The notes under the pieces are model-generated. The model did no database searches, was not told the origin of the DNA, and saw nothing but the letters and a program-made list of their open reading frames with translations. A program made the position numbers and the translations under genes. DNA of 64,000 nucleotides from Pyronema omphalodes (lineage: Eukaryota; Ascomycota; Pezizomycetes; Pezizales; Pyronemataceae): positions 372,001 to 436,000 of the forward strand of contig JAJJXM010000045.1 of NCBI GenBank assembly GCA_024516155.1, in the 5' to 3' direction. This document shows positions 24,531 to 37,139 of the stretch, piece after piece (position 1 is the stretch's first letter; each line of letters opens with the position of its first letter).

Positions 24531-26757
24531 ATGACACCAACAATATGTCTATTACCCAGAGGAGGACCATCGCCGGATGATATCATGTTTCTGTGCCTTC
24601 GCAAAACACTACAACCCATCCCGAAACAGCTGACAAATCTGTTTGCCGGACTTGGGCCAGTAGGCTACCAGCCGAAGCGCTGGAGTTACGCCGCAACCAT
24701 AGTGTTACCCAAGACAATGATTTTACTGATCTTGAAATCGGGAGAGGCCTTTCCACCTTGCAATCAGCTCAAATCCCGCTTTCGGGCACTCGATCACCAT
24801 TCACAGTTCAGATTCAGAAGCAAAGGTCCACTCAGGGACCTCCGCACTCGATTCTGGCCGCTTTCATCAACGCAGTTATACCACCCCCGCCTCAATCATC
24901 GGACTGATCTCACTTTCACTTTCGGCAGACTGAAATCCACGCCCCTGCAGAAATGCCCTCCTCACCAGCAGCCCTGGCTGTGGTGATACCCCAAAGTTCC
25001 CCCTGTTCCGGGCCCCCCTTCCTCCCAGATAATTTTGAAGCGTAGCCAGCGCCTCATCACGTGACCTGTCATCCTCCCTCCCGCAACACCGGTCAGCAAT
25101 GGATTCTGACTGACTTCACTTGGCCACGCCGTCCCTTATGCAGGTACACGACGGTATTTTTGGCGGCAACGGAATTTCCCAACGCAACACCCGACATCCT
25201 GGCTCCTTCACCATCGTTACATCTCGGGAATCCCAAGCCCTGACTGGAAAATTTACAAAACAGTCCACCCAGGAAAGTCGCACCAACATGGAACTCGTCT
25301 GCAAAGCGGTTTTCAAAAGCCCAACCAATCACCGCGTCAATCTACATGGACCCCCGGCCGAACTGATCCTGATCACCATACACCCCGATTGCGCAGCCGC
25401 ACTCGGCTCTGATCCAGACGCCCACAAAAGACCGGCCCAAATTTCAATGACAGCAGACACGCCGAGACCACCACTTCCGACACCTCCCTCCCAGGCCTCC
25501 CCGACCTCATGAGAAATGCTATTACCGACATGCTCCAACACCTAAACCAACGCCTAGACACCATCACCAAATGCCTCAACAACCTCCACCAAGGCACCAG
25601 CCCAATCTGGAATGAATCTCCTCGCCAACAACCTGCCAATGGCCACAGACACAACACCAGGCAGCCAGGCCATTACCAACACGACCAATCCCGATCATGA
25701 GGAAGAACAAGAACACCAAATCGCCTTGTGGCAGCACCGTTGCGATCAACTAGAAGCCCTCCACCAACAACACAAATTTGATTTACACACCACCCCGGTC
25801 CATACCCCGACCGCCACTCCCACCAGCAATGCCCAACAGCCCTGGATTGAACCCGACGCGTCACAAGGCCTATTCAACACTGCCTAACTATAGCCCCGAC
25901 CTACCCCTGCACGCCGCGCCCCAACCAAGCCCCCCTGCTTGCGCCCTCAGAAACGTGTCCTACAGTTCCTGGACAACAAAGCGCAAGATAAAGTCAGGTA
26001 GAGCTTGGAAAGACCATCAACAAACACCTGCAGGAACCGAAAGCCCCCGCTCACATAACAGTCATCACTGTTCGCAGAAACCAGTCTACCTGCCCAATCC
26101 TGACGCTCTCCGGTTCCACAACAGCACTAGAACTGACACATTACCTAGGCCCTGTTCAAACTGCTGCCTCGAAGGTGCTTCCCTCCTTCGCGGAGGACGC
26201 ACTACACAGCAACCGCTGACCCCCCCCTCCCACTCTACTGTGTCAACAACCACCCAGCATTCAGCTGCTTCACAGACCGAATTCGACTCTGCAACCTCTG
26301 TTCGCGCTGAGACACCTTTCCCAGTCCCCAATTTGCCTTATCCGTTGAGTTTCAGCGGTTTTCTGGAATTCAGGGTCCCATGGACCAGCTACCCACACTG
26401 TCATCAACGCTGCCCACTCCGAACACCCACTGTACATCAAATATTTAGTGGACTCAGATTTGCCATATCAAAATGTACCCCCAACGTGATAACCAGCCAC
26501 TATCACCAGGTGTTGTGGTCAACACTAGAAATCCTCCCTCTGCAGACACCCTCTGGTGGTGACGACTTGGCGTTGGCATAGGCGGAGCTGCATCACATGC
26601 CGGGCCGTCTTGGCCAGCCAAGCACTTGGACACACACATGAATGCTAACCAACCTCCGGGACCCACTCCCCGGCTTTTGCGGGCACCCGATGGGTTCCCC
26701 AGCCCTGTAGCCACCCCCCCTTCCACCAGCACCCCAAGCCAGGATAGAAATCTATAA
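24531..26757 (+). pseudogene. Tad1-like LINE remnant, ORF1 region (copy 1)
   Basis: The plus strand encodes Pro/Gln/His-rich protein in shifting frames. It includes a helical block NAITDMLQHLNQRLDTITK (about 25512-25568) and, near 26057-26220, ITVITVRRNQ followed by a long Ala/Leu-rich stretch. The latter is homologous to the ORF1 block SVVTVRRIQLGNLTLTFLQK of the fuller LINE at 30428-30484, so it is the same class of gag-like ORF1. No endonuclease or reverse transcriptase follows, so the 3' part is lost. Stops and frame changes are frequent. Confidence 0.5.
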
Positions 26758-26819
26758 TCCATGGTTCATGCAATGGTCATACAATTGGTGCACCAATCAT
26801 GCAGAAATCGAAGTTCCCC

Positions 26820-27130
26820 CACCAAACTGTAATCCAGGTTTATTACCTGTTTACAATGTTATTGGCTATTTCTCACAAGCTATTTGATTCTGGTTTTCAT
26901 TTTATTTACGACTCCACTCAAACGTCATTTACAATTACTTTATTTATTATTTACAATACAACTTGAATCACTTACAATTTGTTTTTTCATCATTTACAAC
27001 CCCACTTAAACGTCACTGATGATTTGTTCACTCATTATTCATAACTGCTATCCACAAGTCATTTACAATTTGTTTACGCATTGTTCACAACCCGTTTACA
27101 AGTCTCATTCATTCATGGTTTGCAATTCCT
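26820..27130. repeat. AT-rich degenerate repeat based on TTTACAA
   Basis: TTTACAA or close variants (TTTACAAT, TTTACAAC, GTTCACAAC, CTTACAAT) recur about every 20-50 bp across 300 bp, often preceded by CA, in a block of long T-rich tracts. No unit of constant length is evident. It separates the LINE remnant from unassigned DNA and could be a decayed satellite. Confidence 0.55.
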
Positions 27131-29099
27131 TTTTGCATTGGGCCGCTCCCCGCTTCAATTTTGGATTGTTCAACCATGGGATCAAGCATAATCACTGCTT
27201 CAATAGGCGACCTAGGGGCAGCATTTATCGTCTTAAAAGCCTTTTTCTCAAAAGGTGCCCCGGGGCTCCAGATGGGATTTGAGGATAATCTCGCAGTATC
27301 TATTCTAGCTCATCATGCACAGGAGCGACAGTGCTATGAGCAACCTAGGTTAGCCCAACAATGGCATTGTTTCGGACAGCTGAAAAATGTTCATGTATGG
27401 TTTAGTGTGAGACTGTAACCAAAACTGTCCACACTGTCTTACCTCAGTATTCCAGGAAAAACATCCACAACCATGCGATACCTCAGCACTCTGCAGATGA
27501 GGGAGTGAACCACGGCTGTGCCTTGGGCCCGGAATCCGAAATGAACCGAAGCAATGATCTGCTTGCGTACGGATGATGAAGCCATCTGGGAAGGTTTATT
27601 TCACAATTCCAGACTTGAAAAAAAATGCTTCTGGCAAACCACAAAGGCACTTCGGGGGTCTGGTATTTGATAAGATCTTTGCAGATTTGGTTGACCAGGA
27701 TGATGTGGCAGTTCAGAAACATTATGTGGATTACCTTTGGAACCGCCTCGCATTGCAGGTTGCCACCATATCCTATCTAACACTTCACTATCGTTTCCAA
27801 ATACCACAATGCTCAATACAGACTGAACGCACATTACACGGCAATGGTGACCTGGTTGAATTCTACAGGTGAAGGTGTTGGAGATGAATATGCCGATGAT
27901 GAGGGTTCAGATGGAGCGAGGAATTCAGGCAAAGCCGCAGCAGAGACAAACCTGTTAGGTATGTGACTTGCAGAAGACACAATCCAGAAGTGTCGGCTGA
28001 CTTCCTTGCCAGCACAGTACCGAAAACACTGACCATGCCGGGGTGATATGCATTCCTTATGGGGAAGCCAGCCCAACCTCAATCCCCAATGTGTTCAGTT
28101 CTAAACCGTAGGATTAGATCATCTAACAAATGCAGCAGATGCTTGGGCTACCAACATTGAAGAAACTAGGGATGCTGCAAGTGTGGGTTCAGAATCCGAT
28201 GCAGAAGAGCATTTACCTCCTACAGCTCTGCGGCATCCAGAAAGCCAAATTGTACCATCTTCCACGACCAAGCACCTTTGAAGCAGTAGCAGTTGTCAGG
28301 ATGCACATGAGAAGGGCCGGGTCACTAGGACAAAGCTGAATACTGACACTATTCTATCAGAAGTTGATCAGCTCAGGAATAGTTTTGCACGTTCTTCTGA
28401 GAGATTGACAGCTGCAAGCATTCGGAGGGCGGAACTGCGAAATAACTATAGAACTAGCAAGATGGAAATAATGCAGGAGCGTGAAAAACTACTTCTATGC
28501 TGCCATGGAGCTGTGCAATGTCTCGTATGCCCGGTGGGCCAGTCTAGGGTGTACTACGCCTCGGCCAACACCACCATTGTATTAGCATCCAGAATTTTGT
28601 CTTCTTTTCTGTGAGTTTGTTCAAATTATATTTTTCTTGTTGTGTAGGATAGAGCTTTCGTCCCTGTGAAAACTATTCACACAGTGTTGGAAATGACAGT
28701 GTAGTGATAACAAACTTTGTGCCGAAGTACAAATCGTCTCTGTGCCGGTCGCATTTTGCGTCAGTTTTCAACACAACGAAGTAAAGGGCAGAGAAGTACA
28801 AAAAGAAAATCATATTACGAGATAAGATAAGCACAGGGATAATTTCCTTGCTGTTCTCGGATAACACCGGAGTCGAATACCTCTTCTCTCAAAGATACCA
28901 GCAGCTGTCGGGCTGGTGTTCAACCTCGGACTGTCCCGTTCTCTCCAACATCTCAAGGCTGCGGAGCTCATGTCGATCCATTTGACCCCCACATCCATCA
29001 TTGTTGAGATCCACTTGTCCAGGATTGTGCTGGTCAAAATGCTCACTTGTTCGAACTATTCCCTCAGCCATCATTCCGTCCATATGAGTCACGGCCAAC
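27131..29099. other. Unassigned region, probably decayed transposon
   Basis: A plus-strand frame at 27573-27872 (MMKPSGKVYFTIPDL) encodes a protein-like sequence with several aromatic residues but no recognised motif. Downstream frames break often. From about 28,880 the DNA may already be the 5' leader of the following LINE, whose exact start I could not place. Confidence 0.3.
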
Positions 29100-29527
29100 A
29101 CACCTTGAATTTACCCCCCCCCACACAAGCTATCTGAACAACCACCCCGACATGATCAGAATTACTCGAACATTCTTGAATAGCGCGCTCAACGTACCTA
29201 CCCGAAGCCTCTCCAGGCCCGGCACGCCCTTTTTCGTCGTGCAAGCAAGGTGAAACAGAATCACGGCCCCTGAAGACAGCCCTCGGCACAGGCACAACAC
29301 GACATTACCACAACCATGAAACGACTGCTCCATCGAACTCGCCTTCTCATCCCTTTAACGCTATCGCTCACCCAATCTCCCCTCCCGACGCCTTGACGGT
29401 GACATTGCGCCAGGCTCAGCTGCTCCCTGCAAAAACCGAGTGTACCCCGACAAAATAAGCATTGAGCCTTTGGGTGAGCTAACACGCTAGCGCGCAGCCG
29501 CAGGCCCAACCAACAACGATTGATGAC

Positions 29528-30202
29528 ATGAACCTCGACTCTGACACTGATGTTAGCGACGAAGAAACCACGTCGCCTAAACCCACCCTAGCTCGCCACA
29601 ACTGCACCCCAGCGCAACACACCCTTCCCAGCCAACCACCCGCCCCGATTGCACCCAGATGTGGACGCACCATCCACGTCCGCCACACCCGAGGCTTCCC
29701 AACCTTTCCGGCAGAATGCTCGACACCGTCTACCGCAAATTCAACTGAAACTCCCCTGGTCTACGGATATGGTACCCTGTCTCCACTCCGGACACGTGGC
29801 AGCAAAAGAGCAATCCCACAAGACACCAACATTGTAGACCTGACAGCAATTGACAAAATCATGGCCACAGTCAGCGCTGAAGCTGTCGCCACACGCCTCA
29901 ATGACTATTTTACCACCCGACAGCGCAATACAGCCTTCCGCATTATTGACTGTAACACGACAACATTATGCAAGATTCAACAATTGCTGCGCAAGCCCCT
30001 ACCTCCCAATGATATGCCTGAATCTGCCAACCCTGCCCCTGAAACCGACCCCATGCCTACTACCCAAACCGACAATCTGCTCACCTACTGGAGGACCCAC
30101 TGTTTCGCTGCGGTAGAAGCACTACCAACACACAATATCGGTCCCGCGCCCCGCCATCCTCGTCCCCATTCCCCAAGCAACTGCTGCCTGGACAGACCCT
30201 GA
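29528..30202 (+). pseudogene. LINE ORF1 N-terminal part (copy 2)
   Basis: A 224-aa frame starting MNLDSDTDVSDEETTSP: acidic start, Pro/Thr-rich middle, then a helical part (ATVSAEAVATRLNDYF). ORF1 of Tad1-like LINEs encodes an RNA-binding gag-like protein. The frame is interrupted after 30202, and the homologous region continues in another frame from about 30,420 with SVVTVRRIQ, LTVHSLPLDSYPDTP and NHDIRLVQPTRYI. Confidence 0.55.
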
Positions 30203-30985
30203 TGTGTCGGGAAAGTTCTTCGACTCTGTTGCCCAGAGTGTCGCTGCTCAGAAGTCCAAGACCCCCTCCAAACCCAAAGAATGATCACCAAGACCTGACG
30301 TCTCCCCCCCTGTTACTGTTCCCATCCCCTGCCCAGACCCGATAAAACTCAGACCTCATGACAATGCTTACACCGGGACTGCTGCCAGCCAGGCGCTCCA
30401 GGAGGCAGATGCCTCTGACCACATGTCTGTAGTTACAGTGCGCCGCATCCAGCTTGGCAATCTCACCCTCACGTTCTTGCAAAAACCACCACTGAAGCCG
30501 TTACTGCCCACCTCAACACCCTTCGGGAGGCTGCCCAGTCAATCTACACCCTCCTTACACCCTGTGTTGCCGCAAAGTGCTTCAAACTGACGGTACACAG
30601 CCTCCCACTTGACTCCTATCCTGATACCCCCGGTGGTATGCAGACTCTCCAATTTGAGATTGAGCAGAACCATGACATCCGACTTGTCCAACCCACCCGA
30701 TACATAACAGACCCTGACAAACGCGTCGGCAAGGTTGCATGAAATGTTATGATCGCCCCAAGACCAATGAGGACGCACAAAGGCTGAAGAGACCCAAGGT
30801 TATTGTACGCCATGAGCAGAGACAGGTCACTGAGTATCACACAGCCTGCCCTACTGACCAATGTCGTCCCTGCCTTACCTTTGAACTCCACCACGCTGTC
30901 TGCGCCGTCATTCCCGACAGTTGTGCGCGATGTGCCGGCTCTCATTCAGCTGACCTGTGTCAATGAGCCGAATGTCCGAACAAGA
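30203..30985 (+). pseudogene. LINE ORF1 C-terminal part with zinc knuckles (copy 2)
   Basis: After frame shifts the ORF1 core continues and ends with two Cys/His motifs near 30853-30966: CRPCLTFELHHAVC and CARCAGSHSADLC. Such knuckles bind LINE RNA. A TGA follows at about 30964-30966. Confidence 0.6.
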
Positions 30986-31141
30986 CTGGACAGCTATGCC
31001 TCATGTCAGCGTGAAATGCAGAAACTATAGTAATGCAAACCACGATGACACAGCCTACCCTACTTTCCACCCCGAATGCCCCTGCCACAAAAACCGCCCA
31101 CCAGCGCTGTCACCTACTCGCTGACACCAATATGAGCACCG

Positions 31142-31960
31142 ATGAGTGATTGCAACTCTTCCGCGGCAACGCTACCAATAATATGCCACAGCATTCATAG
31201 AAGCACCGTAGCCGTTAACTCCCTTCTGAGCTCTGCTTGCAGGACCGCAGAGATCATTCTGATACAGAAAGCCGATGTCAGGAGCCCCAGATATGCATTA
31301 ACACACTCAGATTGCCTTCACCTTATACCCCCATCAAACAACCGCACAGTTGGCAGAACGATGGCGTACATTTTGAAACTAAACCCTCACCTACATGTTA
31401 CTCCATGCCCTGACATCTGTGCGGACCCGAATCTCCAGATGCTTGAAATACACACCCCCCTTATCGCTGCCTTTTACCGACTGAACATTTACAACGAATT
31501 CGAACAAAAATCCGCACAATACACTCTCCTGTGCTCATTTACCCTACTAACTCTGCCTCACCACTGTCTCCTGACAGGTAACACGAATCCCCACTCCCAC
31601 TGTGAAACTCTCATCTCACACGGATGACACGTGCGGACGAGCTGGTATACTTGATTGAAGAAGCAGGATGGCAGCAAGGTAACACCCCAGACACACCAAT
31701 ATACCACTACATCATTGGTTAGGGATCCTCCATGTTGGACCTCACACTATCTACACCCAGAATGGCGAACAAAGTATGGAAATGGGCAGTCGAGAAGGAA
31801 GCAGCAACTGTTACAGATCATGAGGTCATCCGGTGCCAAGAATAGTCGCAATGGCCAGATGTCAAGCATGTCAGCCCTAAACAACGACTGAACTGGAGAA
31901 AGACCGACTGGGATGAACTCGCTGCCATCCTGAGACATCTGGGACATTCCCGTCGGCCCC
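31142..31960 (+). pseudogene. LINE ORF2 apurinic-like endonuclease domain (copy 2)
   Basis: The frame at 31142-31627 has EIILIQKADV (the usual DILLIQE motif near the catalytic Glu, here changed to Lys), LIPPSNNRTVGRTMAYI, CPDICADPNLQMLEIHTP and RLNIYNEFE. The last block of the domain, with a DHEVI motif, is in another frame near 31,815-31,835. The endonuclease nicks target DNA for target-primed reverse transcription. The altered Glu and broken frame make it inactive. Confidence 0.65.
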
Positions 31961-31981
31961 GGTGGCTACCCCTGCAAGCAG

Positions 31982-33653
31982 ATGCGACTCCCCAACCTGG
32001 ATGAATGGGCCGCCTTCCTTCAACAAACCATAGCCATAGCGGCTGCGCATTTTACTCCAGCCATCGAACATTCCCCGAGTTCAAAGGGCTGGTGGACGGA
32101 CAATCTCTCGACCACCAAGAATGCAATGAACAACGCTCGAAGGCTCTGGAAGCGCACGAGAAACCTAGATGACCAAGCCCAGTTCAAAAGCAAACGCAAT
32201 CACCACTTGCGGGCAGTTCAACATGCAAAAGACAGCCTATGGATGGAGTACCTCTCCCAAGCAAAAGGAGCAGATATATCGGCTGCCCTATGCTACACTG
32301 GCAGTCTCCGCGCCCAGCTTACCCCCCCCAAATCACTGAAACAACCATCAAACCCAAGCCCTCCTAACCGACTTTGCCGGCAAAGTTCAACAATTCCAGG
32401 CTGTCTTCCCCCCTCCCACCTGAGGCCCCCCTCAACGCCACCAGAACACCAAACCTCCGATCGAATTCAACACATGCTCAGAAGCCAAAGTTAAATCCGC
32501 CACCTTCACCTCAGCACCAAAAAAACCCCTGGCCTGGATAGCATTCCATTCCTGTGCCTAGGACAAGCCTACACTTCTATCCTGGAAGATTTCCACCTTC
32601 TACGCAACCCTTTGCAGAGTCAGATATCAACCATGCTGCTGGAGCAAGGCTACTACCGTCGTGATACCAAAGCCAAGCAAACCTGATTACAGTGCCATGT
32701 AAGCCTATTGCCCAATGGCACTGCTAAACTGCATGGGAAGGATTTCAGAGAAGCTAATTGCATTATGTCTAGGACAACTAGCAGCAAAACGCCACATCCT
32801 CCACAAACATCAAATCAGAGGACGACCCAGTAGATCAGTCATCGAGGCAGCAATGGCCCTGACACATGACAATGACGTTGGCGACAAGAAAAACCCATAA
32901 CCTCCGCTCTCTTTCACGATGTCAGAGTTTCATTTGACAACAAATCCGCCACATGCCTCCTTGCCACAATGACATATCTTCGATGCCCCTTCCCTCAGTA
33001 TCCTGGTGTGCCTACTTCCTTCAGGGCAGAACCACGGCCTTGTCATTGGACGGACACACCCGCCTGGTTATTCGACAGACACACCGATGAACAACGAACT
33101 ACCCACCGCACCGGTATCCCTCATGCATCACCTGCATCACCAATGCTGTTCCTCCTTCACCTGCGATCGCTCTTCAGGCAGTCTATCATCCATCCACCCA
33201 AGCGTCTGGATACCAAGCTACATTGACGACGTCGCCGTAGTCACACAGGGTACATCCAGAGAATCCAACACAAGGGCCCTTGAGAAGGCTTCAGAGATTC
33301 CCTTCGAATGTGCCAACAACAATGCTGTGTCATTAGACGACTCCAAGTCAGAACTCCTCTACTTCCACAGAGCACAAGAAGATGACACCACCCCTCAAAC
33401 ATGCGTCAGACTCCCGAATAGCACAATTGCCCAACCAGGAACAAAAGTAAGAAAGAAAGATGTGGTCCGGTGGATTGGTATCCACGTTGATACAAAATCT
33501 TCCTTTGTTCACCATGTAAATAGTCGACTAACAGCCGCATGCAGGCCCTTGAACGCCCTAAGTAGCTTTGTGCGATATGAAACAGGTCTGTACCCCTTCG
33601 CTACAGGAACACCTTACCGTGCATGTGTCCAATCCAGGCCCCACTTTGGCTGA
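31982..33653 (+). pseudogene. LINE ORF2 reverse transcriptase (copy 2)
   Basis: The region opens with a linker containing WWTDNLSTTKNAMNNARRLW (about 32087-32146). RT blocks follow in several frames: PGLDSIPFLCL (about 32530), VVIPKPSKPDYSAM, MALLNCMGRISEKLIA (32715 on), HQIRGRPSRSVIEAAMALTH, and the catalytic YIDD at 33219-33230 followed by DDSKSELLYF. The enzyme would copy LINE RNA at the nicked target. Stops and shifts disable it. Confidence 0.75.
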
Positions 33654-34755
33654 AATACATGGTGGTCAGATCAGAAAATGCTAGAATCCGGACTACAACG
33701 ACAACAGAATGCCGACCTACGCAAGATCCTCACTGCTGTCCCATCACCACCGATGATGGCTCTGTACAACGAAGCAGCCCTCCCATCTCTCAAGATCAGA
33801 GTCACCCACTAGGAACGAAAATATCCCCAGAGGTTACTCTCCGTGCCTCCGGTCCACCCCGTTATTTGCCGATGCCCCTCTTCCTACCCCACCCCAGGCG
33901 ACCTTGAGCATGCCATCCTGTGCCCCACCGAGTATAACTGTTACTGGCACAGTCACACGTGCCCCCAATCACGTTTCACAAGCATCCTGACACTAATGAG
34001 ACCATTGCGAACCTGCACCAGCACAGTTTGGAACACAGCACAACCAGAACCCTCTATGTGGGAGTCTCCCCTACTGACAATGACCGTCTTCACATGTGAG
34101 AAGCAGTGGCTGCTGCCGAACACCTTATGCTCTGTTTTAGTCTCAAAACAACACCCAAAGCTGGGGTGGTATACACCGATGGCTCCCAGGTCAACAACAA
34201 GCGCCGGGCCAGCTTCTCCTTTCCCTACGGCCTCGACAAACAATACAAGCTCTGATCTCCTTGTCCAACAGAAATGAAGTCTTTGACGCTCAACTTCAAT
34301 CGATCCCAGACAGCCTGCTCTTCTGGGCTACACACCTTGGACGCCTCCACCTCCACAGCCACCAGATACACATCCTCATGGACAACCCGGCAGCCATTAA
34401 CCGCTCCTCTTACCTTCCAGATGGCCCAGGCCGGGCAACTGTGGGCATCTACGACACATGCGAAACCCTCCTCACAGGTACAAACTGCTCAGTGCACCCC
34501 TACTGTGTACCTCACTATACCGACATAGCAGGCAACAATCAAGCAGACTACTTGACGACATGGGCATTTGAAAGAACCCGCTTACTTAACTCGACAATCA
34601 GCTTGTCATGGCTGCAACGCTGCATCCATGAAGCCAACATCCATGATTGTGTCACCTGGTATACCTTCCCTCCCGGCCAAAGACATAAGAGGCACCAAAC
34701 AAACGCAAGCATCATGAAGCACAGACCTCAGTGCCCTGAAGAACATTCACGGTGA
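33654..34755 (+). pseudogene. LINE ORF2 RNase H domain (copy 2)
   Basis: GVVYTDGSQVNNKRRASF at about 34166-34219 is the RNase H first-strand motif with its catalytic Asp. IHILMDNPAAINRSSY (about 34368-34415) and YTDIAGNNQADYL (about 34517-34555) are the later blocks, in the order expected. Frames shift between them. Confidence 0.65.
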
Positions 34756-35260
34756 TACTAGCCTTCCGATCAGGACATGGTTACTTCCTCGACAGACTGG
34801 CTCACCTCCTCTCCGAACAATACCCCTCCTGCTCATGCACATGCCACCTCCAGTCCCCTCAAACCCTCTGCCACCTGATGTTGCGCTGCCCGACATTTAC
34901 CCCCCACTGCATCAACTTCCGCGGCCAACCTCAACTACCACAGTACCAACAACTACAATTCAAGATGATCCCCCAAACAGCACACGGAATTCAAGCCCTG
35001 GCCACTATTACCTCTGACACGAAGCTCGGAACTGCAGAATGGGCACACACACAGTTGAGGACCCCTGTAGCGCAGAGACTCACCAGAACACCGATTGACA
35101 ATGGCCGATTGGGGTACGTTAACTGACCCTGATGACGAACACCTGTACGACAAAAAAAAAAAACACCCAAAAAACAAAACAAGAAACAACGCATGATGAA
35201 CAACACCAAGGTGTACCTGAACAAGAACCCAACTTTTAATAGGACGGGATCCAAATGACG
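34756..35260 (+). pseudogene. LINE ORF2 C-terminal Cys/His motif and A-rich 3' end (copy 2)
   Basis: CSCTCHLQSPQTLCHLMLRC (about 34831-34890) is the Cys/His motif often found at the C-terminus of Tad1-like ORF2. The 3' end is A-rich from 35151. Confidence 0.6.
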
Positions 35261-35689
35261 CTGAGACATGGAGGATTTGCTATATTTACTAACTTTTTCC
35301 TTTATGTGATGTTTTCTTTTGTATCATGAATCACGAAAGAGGAGGGGAGATGGGAAAGGCAAGGAGTTGAGAACGGATGTATCTCATTTGTTTTGCTTTA
35401 CTTTTCTCATTGTAATCAGAGTTTCAGGCGGTAGAAACTGGGGAAGGGTGGAGGAAAGATCCTAGTCGAAAGGGGGCTGACAGACACAACGACGAAATGC
35501 AGAGACACAGCCAAGACGACAGAGGCGAATACTGCCAGAAAGTTACATACACCGCTCTGGCGCATACCCAGTAGCGTTCGGAGTTGGTCCTGATTGTCAG
35601 AATTGTACCTTCAGGTAGTAACCGCGACAACCTTACGATTGCGAACGTTTATGACAAATAAATAAAAATTCATCTGAGACAGATCTCCA
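35261..35689. other. Spacer between LINE copy 2 and Harbinger-like remnant
   Basis: AT-rich with no supported gene; it may contain the 3' terminus of the Harbinger-like element on the minus strand. Confidence 0.35.
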
Positions 35690-37139
35690 TTTGGTCTTTC
35701 CACCTGGAACGCCATCAGGTGTACAAGAACACATGCTTTCACCCACAGACATGCCCTGTCATATGCCGTTGCACTCATCACTTGCGGCCTTCACCTCCAG
35801 AATGATGTGAATGGCCCATCCTGATACCCCACTGCATGTTCAGACCTTACCCACACCTTGGATGGGTAGTAGTCCGATTCAGTGGCGCTTTGTAAGGGGC
35901 AGTGCTCCATGTTCGTATCCGGTATGCAGAGTCTGTCCATATCCACTGTTCACCACGAGGCTGAAACAGGCAGCGACGATATTGATAGCACCGGGAGTCA
36001 CTGAAGGCAAAGCCGTTATGTCTGCTGCTGGTATGTCCAACTACATAACCAATTATGCGTAGATTAGGCAGTGTGATTGGTTGAAGGTCGAACCTACAGT
36101 TGCTTTTCTATGTCAACATCTCCCTCCCCAAACAGCGCCGGTTTCTCAAAGAGCGGAATCAGAGTCTCATCCACCATACAAAATCCTCCTCTCCATGCTG
36201 TACAAGATACAACCTTCACCCGGTCTGATGCCTACTCTTTCTCCTCTCCAGTTGGCCATTTTAACACAGTACCATGGAGACTGAACACACCAGATATGAC
36301 TCTGCGTATTACTTTCGTAACTGTGCTGGAACTAACTCCTGCTTATTGTGCAATCCTGTCATTGGAAGTGGCCGAGCTGTCATGCCCAAAGCCGTCCAAA
36401 GCCATGGCAAGCTGGTGAACGATTGGGAATCGGTGTCTTTATGCATTAGGGCTGAACGCAGGATGACTTTGGAGCATCCAGAGCAGTTGATGGAATGTCC
36501 TTGGAGATACTGATTGTATTAGTTGGAATTGTCTTCGATCATCCAATTGAGTCATACCTCGCAGATCACTTCTACATCCATTATGTCCATTGATCTTGAG
36601 ATCTTCGACAACCAGTGGTAGTTGCGGAGAGTTTGACACTGCATCTGGATGTAGTCGCCTTCTCTTGTTCACCCTCCCAAAGGCCCAACTCAAGCTTTGT
36701 GCGCACTCTCCTGCCTGTCTGTAGAAGTCCTCTACTTTTTTCCACTGGTCCCATTGAATCCCATTATCTGTATCACTATCTCATGAATCAGAGGATAATC
36801 CAGGATCATATTGAATTGTTGATTGGTCAATGAAGGGTGGGATTTGGGAAATCTGCCGGAGCTTGAGGTGGAGGTTGTTGTGGATGACATGGTGGAGCTG
36901 GAAGATGATGAGAATTCTGTTTCGGCATGGCTCGTGGTGTCGCTGACAGCAGCGTGGATGGAAGCGCTCACCAAGCTCGAGGTAGATAAATACAATAAAG
37001 AGGACCGGTTCATGTTGTTGTCCAGTTCGGCGCTGGCCATTGTGCTGATCCTCTGAGCAGGTCTGGGATCGGCATCGCTGTCATTGTGTGTTAACTCCAG
37101 GTCATCCGGATCTTTTTCAATCAGGTTCCAAAATGTCAA
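35690..37139 (-). pseudogene. Second PIF/Harbinger-like DDE transposase, decayed (different lineage)
   Basis: Read on the minus strand. A Ser/Thr-rich start (37139-36732, ending LTNQQFNMILDYPLIHEI) is followed by RRQFQLIQSVSPRTFHQLLW, GFGHDSSATSNDRIA, GVSSSTVTKVIRRVISGVFS, GGFCMVDETLIPLFEKP (about 36140-36191, first catalytic Asp) and VRSEHAVGY (about 35821-35847, with the DDE Glu in SEHA), then ACVLVHLMAFQVE near 35,700. This order fits fungal Harbinger DDE_Tnp_4 enzymes of the type that normally read GFCMVDGTLIPL. Stops (for example TAG after GEEKE) and frame changes show it is dead. It is not closely similar to the copy at 20949-22086. Confidence 0.75.

Larger units (their letters stand above)
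29100..35260 (+). mobile_element. Tad1-like non-LTR retrotransposon, near full length but decayed (copy 2)
   Basis: Collinear plus-strand domains are ORF1 with C-terminal zinc knuckles, then an ORF2 with endonuclease, reverse transcriptase, RNase H and a terminal Cys/His motif, ending in an A-rich tail (from 35151: A13, then A6 and A4 runs). Presence of RNase H and a C-terminal Cys/His motif fits the Tad1/I group common in ascomycetes. Frame breaks are many. The 5' limit is approximate. Confidence 0.75.

Noticed and set aside
36823..37056. Plus-strand frame rich in Val/Glu (EVEVVVDDMVELEDD)
   Set aside because: Antisense of the Ser/Thr-rich start of the minus-strand Harbinger-like transposase.
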